64,000 nucleotides of DNA from Mucilaginibacter terrigena (lineage in GTDB: Bacteria; Bacteroidota; Bacteroidia; Sphingobacteriales; Sphingobacteriaceae), in the NCBI RefSeq assembly GCF_004168255.1, contig NZ_SEWG01000005.1, positions 372,001 through 436,000 on the forward strand, in the 5' to 3' direction. Below are positions 35,023 to 44,706 of this stretch, one piece after another. Positions within the stretch are counted from its first letter, which is position 1. Every line of letters starts with the position of its first letter. Position numbers and translations under genes: made by a program. The notes beneath the pieces were generated by a model, which was not told the DNA's origin, did not search any database, and saw only the letters and a program-made list of their open reading frames with translations.

Positions 35023-36956
35023 CAGGATTTTTTAAGAACTATCTGCTCGTTAAGCATCTCGTACATTTTTTTATAGAACTCGTGGATCTCCGGGTAGTCT
35101 TCTTTAAAGTAGATGGATTTTTTCTGGTCGACATACAGCCGCACCACTATTGTACCATCCTGCTCGGCCGCTGTGCGCCTAAAAATAATTGTTTTATCAG
35201 ACATGGTCATGCTTACGCTTTTGGGTAAAACATCAACCTTATAGCCTGCAGGCACTCTAAAAGTGCAATTTATAGTATAGTTACTGCGGTAGCCAAAATC
35301 GATATCGGTAAAGCGGTTTTCGCTTAAAAACGGGTTGTTTTTTATGGCGCTTAGCATATTAGGGTTAAAGTAAATGTAGTTACCGTCAGATCCGGTAAGC
35401 TCAAGATCAAAAGCTACCGTATGTGTTAACGGCAGCGTATCTGTATCCATACCTTCAAATTTTAGCGAAGATATTTTAAGGTTGTTATCATCATCCTGTA
35501 TATAATCGATGAATTTTTTTTCTCCATCCTTTTTATACCGGGTGACGGCCGAAACCCTGTTATAGCCAAAGTTGCTTATTGAAGCAGTGCCGGTCATTTT
35601 GCCATCTGCCTTTATATCGCCGCTCACCAGTACCACCTGCCTTATTGGTTTTATGTTTTGAAGAAAAAGAGTACTATAGTCCTTTTTATCCTTATTCATG
35701 TAAAAACCAAAGGAGTTTAAAAGGTTAGCGGGGATCTGGTTGTAGATATTGTATTTATTTGAGGCATCAAGCACATAAAACGTAGTACTATCAACCGGTA
35801 CATAGGCTACCGTGCTGTTAAACTGGTAATAATTTGGATAGCCCGGATTAACCCTGCCATTTTTACGCGTACTGGTTATCATTGGGTAAACGGTTACTCC
35901 GGCTTTTTTTAGTAAATGATATACGATCATATTTATTTCGCCCGAATTGCCCGCTTTTTTATCCCATGCTTTTGATATGCCATCGTCCGAGTATTTACTG
36001 TAATACTCGCTCCATTTCATGTTATTTTTTACCTCGTTAAATATGTAGGCAATGCGCTCATTATCGTTAGCCATGCCTTTTGCTTTGGCAATGATCACAT
36101 CTTCGCCGGCAATTTTGTGGTTTAGCTGCCCTCCAAATTCGGGCGAATCCATTAGCGTTTCGCCAACTTTTGTCCAGGAGTCAGAGAAACTCATCACCCG
36201 CTGCCCAATTGGCCTGATGCTCATTAGTTGGAATAATATGCGCTGACAGTTATCTTCCAGCGAACTCATAAACGGCTCGTCAGGTATTGATGCTACGTTT
36301 GCCAAAGCCCTTGTAACCGAACCATCGCGATTGCGGCTATTAACCGCGTACGGCTGGCGGACCGACTCCAGGTTCTTATAATATAAAATATCAGGTGTGC
36401 TGGTGGTTAATTCGCTGTAGCGGGTTGGTATACTGGTTTGAAAATACCAATCGGGGAAGTTGCCGAGGTTGCTGCTTACAATAGAATATTTATATTCAAT
36501 TACCGAACCCGGCTTAACGTTAGGGAACGAAAATACGGTAGCTGTGCGGCTGCGGTCGATATTTTCTGTAAATATCTGCTTCTTATCAACCTTAATAATT
36601 TCGGGTGCGCCATTGGTAAGGTTAATGGTTTCGGCCTGTATGCTCGATATATACTCAGACCGGTCGCCGCCATAATACTCTATACGTACGTTGGCATAAT
36701 CTTTACCGTTATCGTTAAATATTTTAACGCGTTTATGTATGTCGGTTACAATATCATAGTTCGCATTAAAGTATACTTTGCTTTTGTTGAACAGCACCTC
36801 TGCATTGGCATTTTTTTCAAAATCGCAGGCTTTAAGCTCCAGGTCTGCAAGGTCAATTTTTCCGTAAGGTTGTGTAGTTGGTGTATTTGTTTCGGTTTGC
36901 GCATTAGCTACAGATGTGCCAATGCATAATAACAGGAGGATAATAGCTTTATACAT
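35022..36956 (-). CDS. DUF3857/transglutaminase-like protein lacking the catalytic Cys
   Basis: 644 residues with start MYKAIILLLLCIGTSVANAQ, a clear signal peptide; the longer frame to 37088 adds 44 unlikely residues. The architecture matches the neighbour: DUF3857 followed by a transglutaminase-like segment AGNSGEINMIVYHLLKKAG, where family enzymes have Cys after GN but this one has Ser. It is therefore probably inactive as a transglutaminase, and may act with the downstream paralog to which it is coupled. Confidence 0.83.
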   Translation of the reverse strand: MYKAIILLLLCIGTSVANAQTETNTPTTQPYGKIDLADLELKACDFEKNANAEVLFNKSKVYFNANYDIVTDIHKRVKIFNDNGKDYANVRIEYYGGDRSEYISSIQAETINLTNGAPEIIKVDKKQIFTENIDRSRTATVFSFPNVKPGSVIEYKYSIVSSNLGNFPDWYFQTSIPTRYSELTTSTPDILYYKNLESVRQPYAVNSRNRDGSVTRALANVASIPDEPFMSSLEDNCQRILFQLMSIRPIGQRVMSFSDSWTKVGETLMDSPEFGGQLNHKIAGEDVIIAKAKGMANDNERIAYIFNEVKNNMKWSEYYSKYSDDGISKAWDKKAGNSGEINMIVYHLLKKAGVTVYPMITSTRKNGRVNPGYPNYYQFNSTVAYVPVDSTTFYVLDASNKYNIYNQIPANLLNSFGFYMNKDKKDYSTLFLQNIKPIRQVVLVSGDIKADGKMTGTASISNFGYNRVSAVTRYKKDGEKKFIDYIQDDDNNLKISSLKFEGMDTDTLPLTHTVAFDLELTGSDGNYIYFNPNMLSAIKNNPFLSENRFTDIDFGYRSNYTINCTFRVPAGYKVDVLPKSVSMTMSDKTIIFRRTAAEQDGTIVVRLYVDQKKSIYFKEDYPEIHEFYKKMYEMLNEQIVLKKS

Positions 36957-37178
36957 ATTAATTAGGTTTAGGGCGATACGAATATAATACATTCCGGATA
37001 ATTTTAAGAAATACTTAAAAAAACATCTGTTGTAATTAACATGTTGAATAGCCGTAAACTGCGATATTGCGCCGGGCGCTGTACGCATTTGTTACTGTGG
37101 GCAATTTTGTTAAGTGCTTGTATATAATCAAATTATTGTATCTTGGATAACCGTTAATATTACGTAATACCCCAATTA

Positions 37179-39029
37179 ATGGATAACATTTATAAGATCA
37201 TTCTTGAAGAAACCCTTGCCGGTTATTGGGATTGTTATCTGCAGGAAGATAAAGTGATCTTAAGCGCGGCCTTTAAGGCCATGTTTGGCTACCAGGACCA
37301 CGAGCTGCCTAACACCACCGATACCTGGGCAAAGCTAATTGTGCCCGAAGATATGCCCCGAATGGACGAATGCCTTAAAGGGCATTACGATAGCCACGGC
37401 GAAAAACCCTTTAATATTGATGTAAGGTACACGCATAAAAACGGTTCGATTGTATGGATAAATTCTACCGGGCGTGTAATTGAGTGGAATGGCGATATCC
37501 CTATACGCATGGTTGGCAGACATATAGATATTACCGAACAAAAAAATACCGAACAAACCCTTGAAATAAGCGAAGAAACATTCAGGAACGCTTTTGAATA
37601 TTCGCCCATTGGAGTGGTACTGGTATCTACAGCGGGTAAGTTTATGAAGGTGAATAAAAGCATATGCGATATGCTGGGTTACACCGAACGGGAACTGATA
37701 TCTAAAACTTTCCAGGAAATAACCCACCCCGAAGACCTGGAAGCCGACCTTAGCTTACTGCAAAAAACCCTTAATAACCAGATACAAACTTATAACCTCG
37801 AAAAGCGGTACATTAAAAAGGATGGCAACGTGATATGGGTGCTGCTATATGTGGCCCTGGTACGTGATAAAGCCGGCGAACCTTTATACTTCGTATCGCA
37901 GATAAAAGATATTACCGAACGCAAAAAAGCCGAAAACAAATTACGGGAAAGCGAGCGCAGGTGGATATTTGCATCGGAAGGCTCTGGCGGGGGCATCTGG
38001 GACCTTGACCTGCGTAACAATACCATCTTTCATTCTAAACAATGCCTGAGCATGATAGGCCTGGACGAGCATGAGTTTAGCAACGAGCCCGGACAGTGGA
38101 CAAGGCGGGTACACCCCGACGACAGGGAACGATATGTAGCAGATGTGCGTGCTTATATCAACGGCGAAACAGATATTTATACCAACCAGCACCGTGTTTT
38201 ATGTAAGGATGGTACCTATAAGTGGATATTGGACAGGGGAAAGGTGATCGAGTATGATGAAAATAACAAACCTGCCCGCATTATTGGCACACACGTAGAT
38301 ATCACCGACCAAAAGCAGCAGGAGCAGCACCTGCGCGAAACACTGGATGTAGCAAGCAGCCAAAATGCACGCCTGCTAAACTTTGCCTACATTGTATCGC
38401 ATAACCTGCGCACACACGCCAGTAATTTTAAAATGATAATGGATGTACTGGCCGACCCGGTTACCAGCAACGAGGAACGGCAGGAACTATCCGGCCATTT
38501 AACAAAGGTTTCGGAGCAATTGAATGATACCATTGCCAACCTTAACGAGGTGGTATCAATACAAACCAACGTAGACATCCAGACTTCGGAGCTTGACCTG
38601 CTCAGCTACTTTAACCGGGCAATAGAGCTACTTGGTAACGAGATAAGCTTATGGCATGTGCATATCGATAACCAGATCCCGGCCGATTGTACACTTACTT
38701 ACAGCCCTGCATATTTAGAAAGCATTGTACATAACCTGGTAAGCAACGCTATTAAATACCGCTCGGCTATTGAGCACCCCAAAATTACCATCAGGTATTT
38801 TAACGAGAACAACAGGCAGGGTTTCACCATCGCCGATAACGGCATCGGTATCGACCTGGAAAAAAACGGTAACGACTTATTTGGAATGTACAAAACCTTT
38901 AACGGCAACCGCGATGCCAAAGGTATGGGCTTGTTTATTACTAAAAACCAGGTGGAAGCCCTGGGCGGTAAAATAGAGGTTGAAAGTAAGCTGGGCAAAG
39001 GCACAACCTTTAAGGTTTATTTAACCTAA
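37179..39029 (+). CDS. Multi-PAS sensor histidine kinase
   Basis: 616 residues, no transmembrane segment, so cytosolic sensing is expected. Three PAS/PAC units (about 15-120, 130-255 and 260-385; each ends in a version of GRHIDITEQK) precede a DHp domain with H408 in IVSHNLRTHASNFKMI and an ATP-binding domain (LVSNAIKY, ADNGIGID, GMGLFITKNQVEALGG). The H-box SHNLRTH is a type frequent in Bacteroidota. No response regulator is adjacent; it diverges from the DUF3857 pair. Confidence 0.92.
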   Translation: MDNIYKIILEETLAGYWDCYLQEDKVILSAAFKAMFGYQDHELPNTTDTWAKLIVPEDMPRMDECLKGHYDSHGEKPFNIDVRYTHKNGSIVWINSTGRVIEWNGDIPIRMVGRHIDITEQKNTEQTLEISEETFRNAFEYSPIGVVLVSTAGKFMKVNKSICDMLGYTERELISKTFQEITHPEDLEADLSLLQKTLNNQIQTYNLEKRYIKKDGNVIWVLLYVALVRDKAGEPLYFVSQIKDITERKKAENKLRESERRWIFASEGSGGGIWDLDLRNNTIFHSKQCLSMIGLDEHEFSNEPGQWTRRVHPDDRERYVADVRAYINGETDIYTNQHRVLCKDGTYKWILDRGKVIEYDENNKPARIIGTHVDITDQKQQEQHLRETLDVASSQNARLLNFAYIVSHNLRTHASNFKMIMDVLADPVTSNEERQELSGHLTKVSEQLNDTIANLNEVVSIQTNVDIQTSELDLLSYFNRAIELLGNEISLWHVHIDNQIPADCTLTYSPAYLESIVHNLVSNAIKYRSAIEHPKITIRYFNENNRQGFTIADNGIGIDLEKNGNDLFGMYKTFNGNRDAKGMGLFITKNQVEALGGKIEVESKLGKGTTFKVYLT

Positions 39030-39032
39030 GCC

Positions 39033-40403
39033 TTATTTCTTAAGTTTCCCCAGGATCTCATTTGCCGATAATTTTTCCTGCTCGCCGCTTGCCATGTTTT
39101 TAAAAGTAAGCAGGTCCGTTTCCATCTCGTCGCTACCAATTAATACCGTGTATGGGATCTGCTTGTTATTGGCATACTCCATTTGCTTTTTAATTTTGGC
39201 ACCTGGGGGGTAAAGCTCGGCATTGGTGTTTTGGCTGCGCAGGCTTTGCAGTAATGGCAGGCCGTATTTTTCGCCCTGCTCATCAAAGCAGCAAATAAGC
39301 ACCTGCGTACTTTGCTCTGCTGATTGCGGAAACAGGTTAAGCTCTTCCAGTACATCGTAGATCCGGTCGGCACCAAAGGAGATGCCCGCGCCGGTGAGGC
39401 CTTTTAGGCCGAACATGCCCGTCAGATCGTCATAACGGCCACCACCGCCGATGCTGCCCATGGCAACCTCGTTTGTTTTTACCTCGAAGATTGCGCCGGT
39501 ATAATAATTTAACCCGCGGGCAAGAGTAATATCCAGTTCAAGTTTAGCAGTTAGGGGTTTGCAGGTGGCTACATAATTAAACACAGATTCAATCTCGTCG
39601 CAGCCCTGCAGGCCGATGATAGAATCTTTTAAAGCTGTGCGTAAACTGGCCAGTTTTTCGTCGTTATTGCCCTCTAAAAGGATAATGGGTTTAATGGTAT
39701 CGATATCTGCCTGGGTAAAGCCGCGTTCAAACAATTCCTTTACCACGCCATCAAAGCCTATTTTATCAAGCTTATCAATGGCTACGGTCATATCTATAAT
39801 GCTTTCGTGCTTATCAATAACCTGCGCAATACCCGATAGTATTTTACGGTTGTTTATTTTTATGCTAAAATCCTTAAGGCCAAGCAGGCTTAAGGCTTCA
39901 TCGTAGATCATGATAAACTCCGCCTCGTTCAATAACGACGATGAGCCTACTACATCCGCATCGCACTGGTAAAACTCGCGGTAGCGCCCTTTTTGTGGCC
40001 TGTCTGCTCGCCATACCGGCTGCACCTGAAAGCGTTTGAACGGGAAAGTTATCTCGTTCTGGTGCTGTACAACGTAACGCGCGAAAGGCACGGTGAGGTC
40101 GTAGCGAAGGGCTTTTTCAGAAATAGAGGGGGTTGCCTGGTTAGAATTGCGGGTAAGTATAGCTTGTTCGTCTGCTTTGGCTAAAAAATCTCCGCTATTC
40201 AAAATCTTAAATATCAACTTGTCACCCTCATCGCCATATTTACCGGTAAGGGTACTCAGGTTTTCCATCGAAGGGGTTTCTATCTGTTGGTAACCATATT
40301 TCCTGAATACGCCTTTTATGGTATCAAAAATAAAGTTACGCTTTGCCATTTCGGCCGGAGAGAAATCGCGGGTGCCCTTAGGTACAGATGGTTTGATGGA
40401 TGC
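39033..40403 (-). CDS. hisS: Histidyl-tRNA synthetase
   Basis: Class II synthetase, 456 residues with start MASIKPSVPKGTRDFSP. Motif 2 is QPVWRADRPQKGRYREFYQ, the histidine-specific loop is LARGLNYYTGAIFEV, and motif 3 is GAGISFGADRIYDVL. The C-terminal anticodon-binding domain follows. A start six codons earlier (40421) overlaps a promoter box TACCTTTG and is less likely. Convergent with the PAS kinase, three bases apart. Confidence 0.95.
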   Translation of the reverse strand, partial: ASIKPSVPKGTRDFSPAEMAKRNFIFDTIKGVFRKYGYQQIETPSMENLSTLTGKYGDEGDKLIFKILNSGDFLAKADEQAILTRNSNQATPSISEKALRYDLTVPFARYVVQHQNEITFPFKRFQVQPVWRADRPQKGRYREFYQCDADVVGSSSLLNEAEFIMIYDEALSLLGLKDFSIKINNRKILSGIAQVIDKHESIIDMTVAIDKLDKIGFDGVVKELFERGFTQADIDTIKPIILLEGNNDEKLASLRTALKDSIIGLQGCDEIESVFNYVATCKPLTAKLELDITLARGLNYYTGAIFEVKTNEVAMGSIGGGGRYDDLTGMFGLKGLTGAGISFGADRIYDVLEELNLFPQSAEQSTQVLICCFDEQGEKYGLPLLQSLRSQNTNAELYPPGAKIKKQMEYANNKQIPYTVLIGSDEMETDLLTFKNMASGEQEKLSANEILGKLKK

Positions 40404-40412
40404 CATGCGGCA

Positions 40413-40420
40413 AAGGTACA
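40413..40420 (-). promoter_or_regulatory. Predicted -7 box for hisS
   Basis: TACCTTTG on the minus strand, ending nine bases before the chosen ATG; it overlaps the alternative upstream ATG and argues against it. Confidence 0.6.
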
Positions 40421-40440
40421 AAAAAGCGTAGAAGCTTAAA

Positions 40441-40800
40441 GGGTTGCTTTGCGGGTTGACTCACCCCTGCCGTGTAAAGCGACCACGCTTTACGTTAACT
40501 AATAGAAAGCGGCCACGCTTTAGTAAGCCTTAGCGGAACCGCTGCGACTAACGGCTATATAAATTTTACCAAACCCCGTGGTGACACCATTTTGTTAGTA
40601 CCTAAATTTGGAACCAGCTGATTATTAGATTATTACAAAAATACACCTGTATGCGCAAACGTGAACGTGAACATTTCGTGAACACAGATCTTATTATGTC
40701 GCCGGCGCAGGTCATCGTGCCGAAGACCTTGCGAAGACAGAAGTTAAATGGTTGCCTTGTAGGTTGCCTCATCCCTGCCAATAGAAAGCGCGGACGCTTA
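40441..40800. repeat. Gene-free stretch with repeated small palindromes
   Basis: Between hisS and the ompA-like gene (about 470 bases) there is no convincing gene. Three small palindromes of the form AAAGCGnnnnCGCTT(T/A) lie at 40474-40493, 40506-40521 and 40785-40800. The first and third are preceded by similar text (GGTTGACTCACCCCTGCC and GGTTGCCTCATCCCTGCC), so this is a diverged direct duplication. A 67-codon frame inside is judged spurious. Confidence 0.65.
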
Positions 40801-40837
40801 GTGGGCGAGAGGAGGGGCTATAATTTGTCAAAAAGAA

Positions 40838-40863
40838 AGCCCCATGCTTTATAGCATGGGGCT
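40838..40863 (-). terminator. Terminator of the OmpA-like gene
   Basis: Perfect 10-bp stem AGCCCCATGC/GCATGGGGCT with six-base loop, followed on the minus strand by a T-rich tract (TTTCTTTTTG), 29 bases after the stop. Confidence 0.85.
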
Positions 40864-40892
40864 CCTTAATTAACTATTAACTGATCTTAGTA

Positions 40893-41573
40893 TTAATTTG
40901 TAGCTGTTTTCGCCTGGTTTTTCATGGCGTCGTTTGCAACAATAACGATCTCTACGCGGCGGTTTTGTGCACGACCGTCGACAGTGTTGTTATCGCCTAT
41001 CGGCTCGCTTTCGCCTTTACCACTTGTTGATAAACGCGAACCGGCAACGTTATTTGCAGATATGTAAGATTTAACCGACTCGGCCCTGCGGACAGAAAGG
41101 TTTTGATTATACTCATCTGTACCGGTACCATCTGTATGCCCAACAATAAGAATGTTAGTTTGCGGGTTATTTTGCAATGATGTTGCCAGGTTAGCCAGGT
41201 TTGTACGTGCGGCCGGTTTAAGCTCTGATGAGTTGGTATCGAATAATATACCCGAATCAAATTTCACCAAAATACCTTCACCTTCGCGGGTTACGGTTGC
41301 GCCCGGTACGGTCTGTTTAATTTCGGCAGCCTGCTTATCCATGTTACGGCCAATAAATGCACCGGCTGTACCACCAACGGCACCACCTATAATTGCACCT
41401 AATGCGGTATTACCCGCGGCCTTACCTATAAATGCACCAATGGTACCACCGGCACCCGCGCCAATTGCGGCACCTTTTTGTGTTTTGGTAAGTGAATTAC
41501 AGCCCGAGCCTATTATGCCTAACGAAGCTAATGCTATACTGTAAGTAGCGATTTTTATTTTTAGTGTTTTCAT
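40893..41573 (-). CDS. OmpA-family lipoprotein with glycine-zipper segment
   Basis: 226 residues with start MKTLKIKIATYSIALASLG; the frame to 41630 adds 19 unlikely residues. A lipobox (GIIGSGC) is followed by glycine-zipper repeats (GAAIGAGAGGTIGAFIGKAA and GGAVGGTAGAFIGRN, about 37-80). The C-terminal OmpA domain with FDTNSSELKP, VGHTDGTGTDEYNQNLS and AQNRRVEI binds peptidoglycan. Resembles YiaD: an outer-membrane lipoprotein tethering envelope and wall. Confidence 0.92.
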   Translation of the reverse strand: MKTLKIKIATYSIALASLGIIGSGCNSLTKTQKGAAIGAGAGGTIGAFIGKAAGNTALGAIIGGAVGGTAGAFIGRNMDKQAAEIKQTVPGATVTREGEGILVKFDSGILFDTNSSELKPAARTNLANLATSLQNNPQTNILIVGHTDGTGTDEYNQNLSVRRAESVKSYISANNVAGSRLSTSGKGESEPIGDNNTVDGRAQNRRVEIVIVANDAMKNQAKTATN

Positions 41574-41627
41574 CTTTAAAATTGGGTGTGTGTATAAGTG
41601 GTTATTTACAAAGCGAATGCCAAAAAC

Positions 41628-41635
41628 CAAAACTA
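41628..41635 (-). promoter_or_regulatory. Predicted -7 box for the OmpA-like gene
   Basis: TAGTTTTG on the minus strand, 54 bases before the ATG at 41573. Confidence 0.5.
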
Positions 41636-41779
41636 TATATTATTAAAATATTGCCCGTATTTAGAAAACGGAAACATACTATAACAACATATTTTTAAGA
41701 TTTGAGAAAATAACCCCGACCTGCGAATAATATGTTAAATAATACGCTATGCAGTGCTGCCTTTTATTTAGTACAGCTA

Positions 41780-43120
41780 TTAGTTGACCGGCGAATCCGC
41801 GGTAACTTTTTGTGGGAAGGTTAAAGTAAATGTGCTGCCAACTCCCTTTTCGGACACGACGTTTATCCCCATTTGATGAAAGGTTGCTATCGATTTTACA
41901 ATAGGAAGGCCGAGCCCAAAACTATCCTGCGAAAGGGATTGCTTTAGCTTTTTAAACCTGTTGAATATATAGGGGAGTTCATCGTCGGCAATGCCTATGC
42001 CGGTATCGGCAATGCTGATGGTATAATTATTTTTTACCCATTGTGCGGTTACGGTTATCTCGCCATCGGTTTTATTGTATTTGATGGCATTGTTAATAAG
42101 GTTAAAGAAAAGGTTGAAGAGTAAAAACTTGTTTACATGGGCTAATTGCACATCCTCGATCACCAAAATAGCCAGGCTAATGTTCCTGTCCTGCAAGCGG
42201 ATAGAGATCTCTTCATAGATATCCTGCAGAAGCGCCCGCGCAGAGACAATATCTTCCTTTAAAAACTGGTCGTTTTCTATCTGCGATATCAGCAGCAGGG
42301 TTTTGGTGATGCTTTTTAAACGGTTCAATATTTTTTGCATCTCCATCAATCGCAGCTTTAGCTCGTCGGCAATATCATCCTGCTCAAACATGTTCTCGAT
42401 CTTTGATTGCAGGATAGAGATAGGGGTCATCAGTTCGTGCGAGGCATTGGATATAAACTCGCGCTCTTTTTGAAAAGCGGTTTCAATGGTTTCCACCATT
42501 TTATGGATACTTAGATCGAGATGCTGAAAATCTGAGGTGCTGGTTTTAACTTCTTTATATACCGTAAACTTTGGGAACTTATTGCCGATAAGCTTGGTGC
42601 GGATAATGATATTTAACGGGCGCAGCACATAGGTAGAAAAGATTTGATCGGCCAGGATGGTAAGCAGTATCATCCCCAGCAATATCTGGAAAGCTATGTT
42701 TTGCAGCGGGCCGGTAGTTTCGCCAATGGTCTCGGTGCTTTTGCCTATCTCTAACAGGTAATTTCGGTTGCCTGCCTTAAATGTGTGGCTTAATATACGG
42801 TAATCAATAGTGTCGCGTTCAACCAGGCGCTGTTCATCGCGTATGGTATCTAAATAATAGCCTGGTTCAACCTCGTCCAAACTAATGTATTCTTCCTTAA
42901 GCGGCAGGTAGCTGCCATAGCTTTCGCCATTTTCGATATAGGTTTTGATGCCTTTCTCACTAACAATTTGTAAAAGCTTATTTTTTTGTTTTAACAGGCG
43001 GCTATCGGTGTAGCTTTTGTTAATGTTCTCGATAATACCGGGCAGCAGCAATATAAAAAGGGTTACGATAACCAATTTTGATATGGCATTAAACAGCGTA
43101 AGTTTAGTTTTAAGTTTCAA
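41780..43120 (-). CDS. Membrane sensor histidine kinase
   Basis: 446 residues: transmembrane helix near 15-32 (LVIVTLFILLLPGII), a periplasmic region to about 145, a second helix (AFQILLGMILLTILADQIF), a HAMP-like linker, a DHp domain with FISNASHELMTPISILQSKI, and an ATP-binding domain (LINNAIKY, ADTGIGIADDEL, FGLGLPIVKSIATF). It starts four bases after the response regulator gene and is its cognate kinase. Confidence 0.93.
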   Translation of the reverse strand: MKLKTKLTLFNAISKLVIVTLFILLLPGIIENINKSYTDSRLLKQKNKLLQIVSEKGIKTYIENGESYGSYLPLKEEYISLDEVEPGYYLDTIRDEQRLVERDTIDYRILSHTFKAGNRNYLLEIGKSTETIGETTGPLQNIAFQILLGMILLTILADQIFSTYVLRPLNIIIRTKLIGNKFPKFTVYKEVKTSTSDFQHLDLSIHKMVETIETAFQKEREFISNASHELMTPISILQSKIENMFEQDDIADELKLRLMEMQKILNRLKSITKTLLLISQIENDQFLKEDIVSARALLQDIYEEISIRLQDRNISLAILVIEDVQLAHVNKFLLFNLFFNLINNAIKYNKTDGEITVTAQWVKNNYTISIADTGIGIADDELPYIFNRFKKLKQSLSQDSFGLGLPIVKSIATFHQMGINVVSEKGVGSTFTLTFPQKVTADSPVN

Positions 43121-43124
43121 GTAC

Positions 43125-43808
43125 TTAAACGTTTGTTTTTATCCTGTAACCTAAGCCGCGTACGGTTTCCAGCCAGTCGGCCGGGGCATATACGCTTAGT
43201 TTTTTACGTATATTTTTAATATGGGCATCAATAAAGTTCGAATCGTAATCGTCATTGATAACACTCCCCCAAATATGCTCGCTTAATTGCGCGCGGGTAA
43301 GCGTACGGTTTTTATGCAGCAGCATATAGGCTATCAGGTCAAACTCTTTTTTAGTAATGGTATTGATCTGATCTGTATGGTGCATTATGGTACGTTCGGT
43401 AATGTTCACCAAAAATCCATCAAGGTCTACAATACTTTGGGTAACGCCAAACTTTCTGCGTGTAATTGCCTGCATCCGGCTTTGCAATTCCAAAAGCGAA
43501 AATGGTTTTGCCAGGTAATCGTCGGCGCCCAGGTCAAGGCCTTTTACCCGATCGTTAACCTCGGCGCGGGCGGTAAGTATAATACAAGCTACTTCGGGGT
43601 TGGCTTTTTTTGCTTCTTTAAGCAGGTCGAGACCTTCGTAATCGGGCAGGCCCAAGTCTAATAGAATAAAATCATAAAGGTTAACGGCGATTTTTTCGGA
43701 AGCAGATGTGCCGTTGTAGCAAATTTCGCAGATATAGTTATTCTTTAACAGGAAAAATTCCAGTTCGTGGGCAAGTGCCTTCTCATCCTCTATGATCAAT
43801 ATGTTCAT
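43125..43808 (-). CDS. OmpR-family response regulator
   Basis: 227 residues: receiver domain (ILIIEDEKALA, phospho-Asp in FILLDLGLPD, LAKPF lysine) and a winged-helix DNA-binding domain (LTRAQLSEHIWG, DAHIKNIRKKL, VRGLGYRI). Its ATG follows immediately on the outer-membrane gene at 43809. It probably controls its own operon; no binding site is evident. Confidence 0.94.
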   Translation of the reverse strand: MNILIIEDEKALAHELEFFLLKNNYICEICYNGTSASEKIAVNLYDFILLDLGLPDYEGLDLLKEAKKANPEVACIILTARAEVNDRVKGLDLGADDYLAKPFSLLELQSRMQAITRRKFGVTQSIVDLDGFLVNITERTIMHHTDQINTITKKEFDLIAYMLLHKNRTLTRAQLSEHIWGSVINDDYDSNFIDAHIKNIRKKLSVYAPADWLETVRGLGYRIKTNV

Positions 43809-44690
43809 TTAATAAAACACGTAATAAAAGGTGAAATTAAAAAACGATTCGCGCCGGTTCTTCAGCATCCCCTCAACATTTACCGGGATAGAATACTTAT
43901 ATGATGCCTCGAGTGTGTAATGCGGCATATTGTAGGCCAACGGTATTTTAAAGCTATAATTTAGCATGTTGAACCTGGCGTTTGCCCGCGCGCGCCTGCC
44001 GTTCTCGTTTTGTAAATAAATGTTATCGGCCTCTATCCTGTTATCATGATCTACAGAATAGCGCTGCACAAAGTTTTGGGTGCCAAAAATAAGGTTTACA
44101 GATGGATTGATGGAAAGGAAATCCTGATCGTTAAAAATATTGAAACTGCTCTCGATGTATTTTGAGTTACTGATGGTGGTAAATATATCGTACGATTTGC
44201 CAAACAGGTAATCAACAGTGGCGCTGGTTTTCAAATATTTCCAGTCGTAGGTGTTTTTCCAGTTGATATCGTTTGAAGCTGACGACTTTATAATGTTAGC
44301 CTCTTTATTAAATATAAACCGGGTATAGCTTACCGTGCCGGTGAATTTTTTGGATAGCCTGTAATAATATCCGCCGCCAAGGTCTATTTCATCAACCAAA
44401 GGTTTGTAACCCAGCACCTTTATAGCTGATCCGTATACAAAAAAGCCCGATTTTGTATTAAAAATAATATCGGTTGACATGAAAGGGTAGGTAATAGGGC
44501 CTGTGCGGCCAAAAAATAAAGCATCGCTGCCATAGCTTATACCTGCCGATACCGAGTTTTTGCGCACAACGGTATCCGTATCTGCAACGGCGTAATTATC
44601 CCTATATGCTATAAGGTTGGGCGTAGGTGTAGCCGCATTTAATGCATTGCAGGTAATCATCAATAAAAGGGCACCAAAATATCTCATCAA
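43809..44690 (-). CDS. Predicted outer-membrane barrel protein in two-component operon
   Basis: 293 residues with a signal peptide (FGALLLMITCNALNAA). The rest has many short amphipathic strands with aromatic residues (SAGISYGSDALFFG, GYYYRLSKKFTGTVSYTRFI) and ends FTFYYVFY, typical of a beta-barrel. No family recognised. Its stop abuts the start of the response regulator, so it may be the output or sensed component of that system. Confidence 0.75.
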   Translation of the reverse strand: MMRYFGALLLMITCNALNAATPTPNLIAYRDNYAVADTDTVVRKNSVSAGISYGSDALFFGRTGPITYPFMSTDIIFNTKSGFFVYGSAIKVLGYKPLVDEIDLGGGYYYRLSKKFTGTVSYTRFIFNKEANIIKSSASNDINWKNTYDWKYLKTSATVDYLFGKSYDIFTTISNSKYIESSFNIFNDQDFLSINPSVNLIFGTQNFVQRYSVDHDNRIEADNIYLQNENGRRARANARFNMLNYSFKIPLAYNMPHYTLEASYKYSIPVNVEGMLKNRRESFFNFTFYYVFY

Positions 44691-44706
44691 TAAAACACTT
44701 ATAGGT

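Noticed and set aside
36957..37088. Longer start for the 35022 DUF3857 gene
   Set aside because: The signal peptide begins at MYKAII; the extension has no family support.
40651..40854. 67-codon frame in the hisS/OmpA gap
   Set aside because: Composition is Arg/Lys-rich repeat text, there is no promoter box or family similarity, and it runs into the terminator hairpin.
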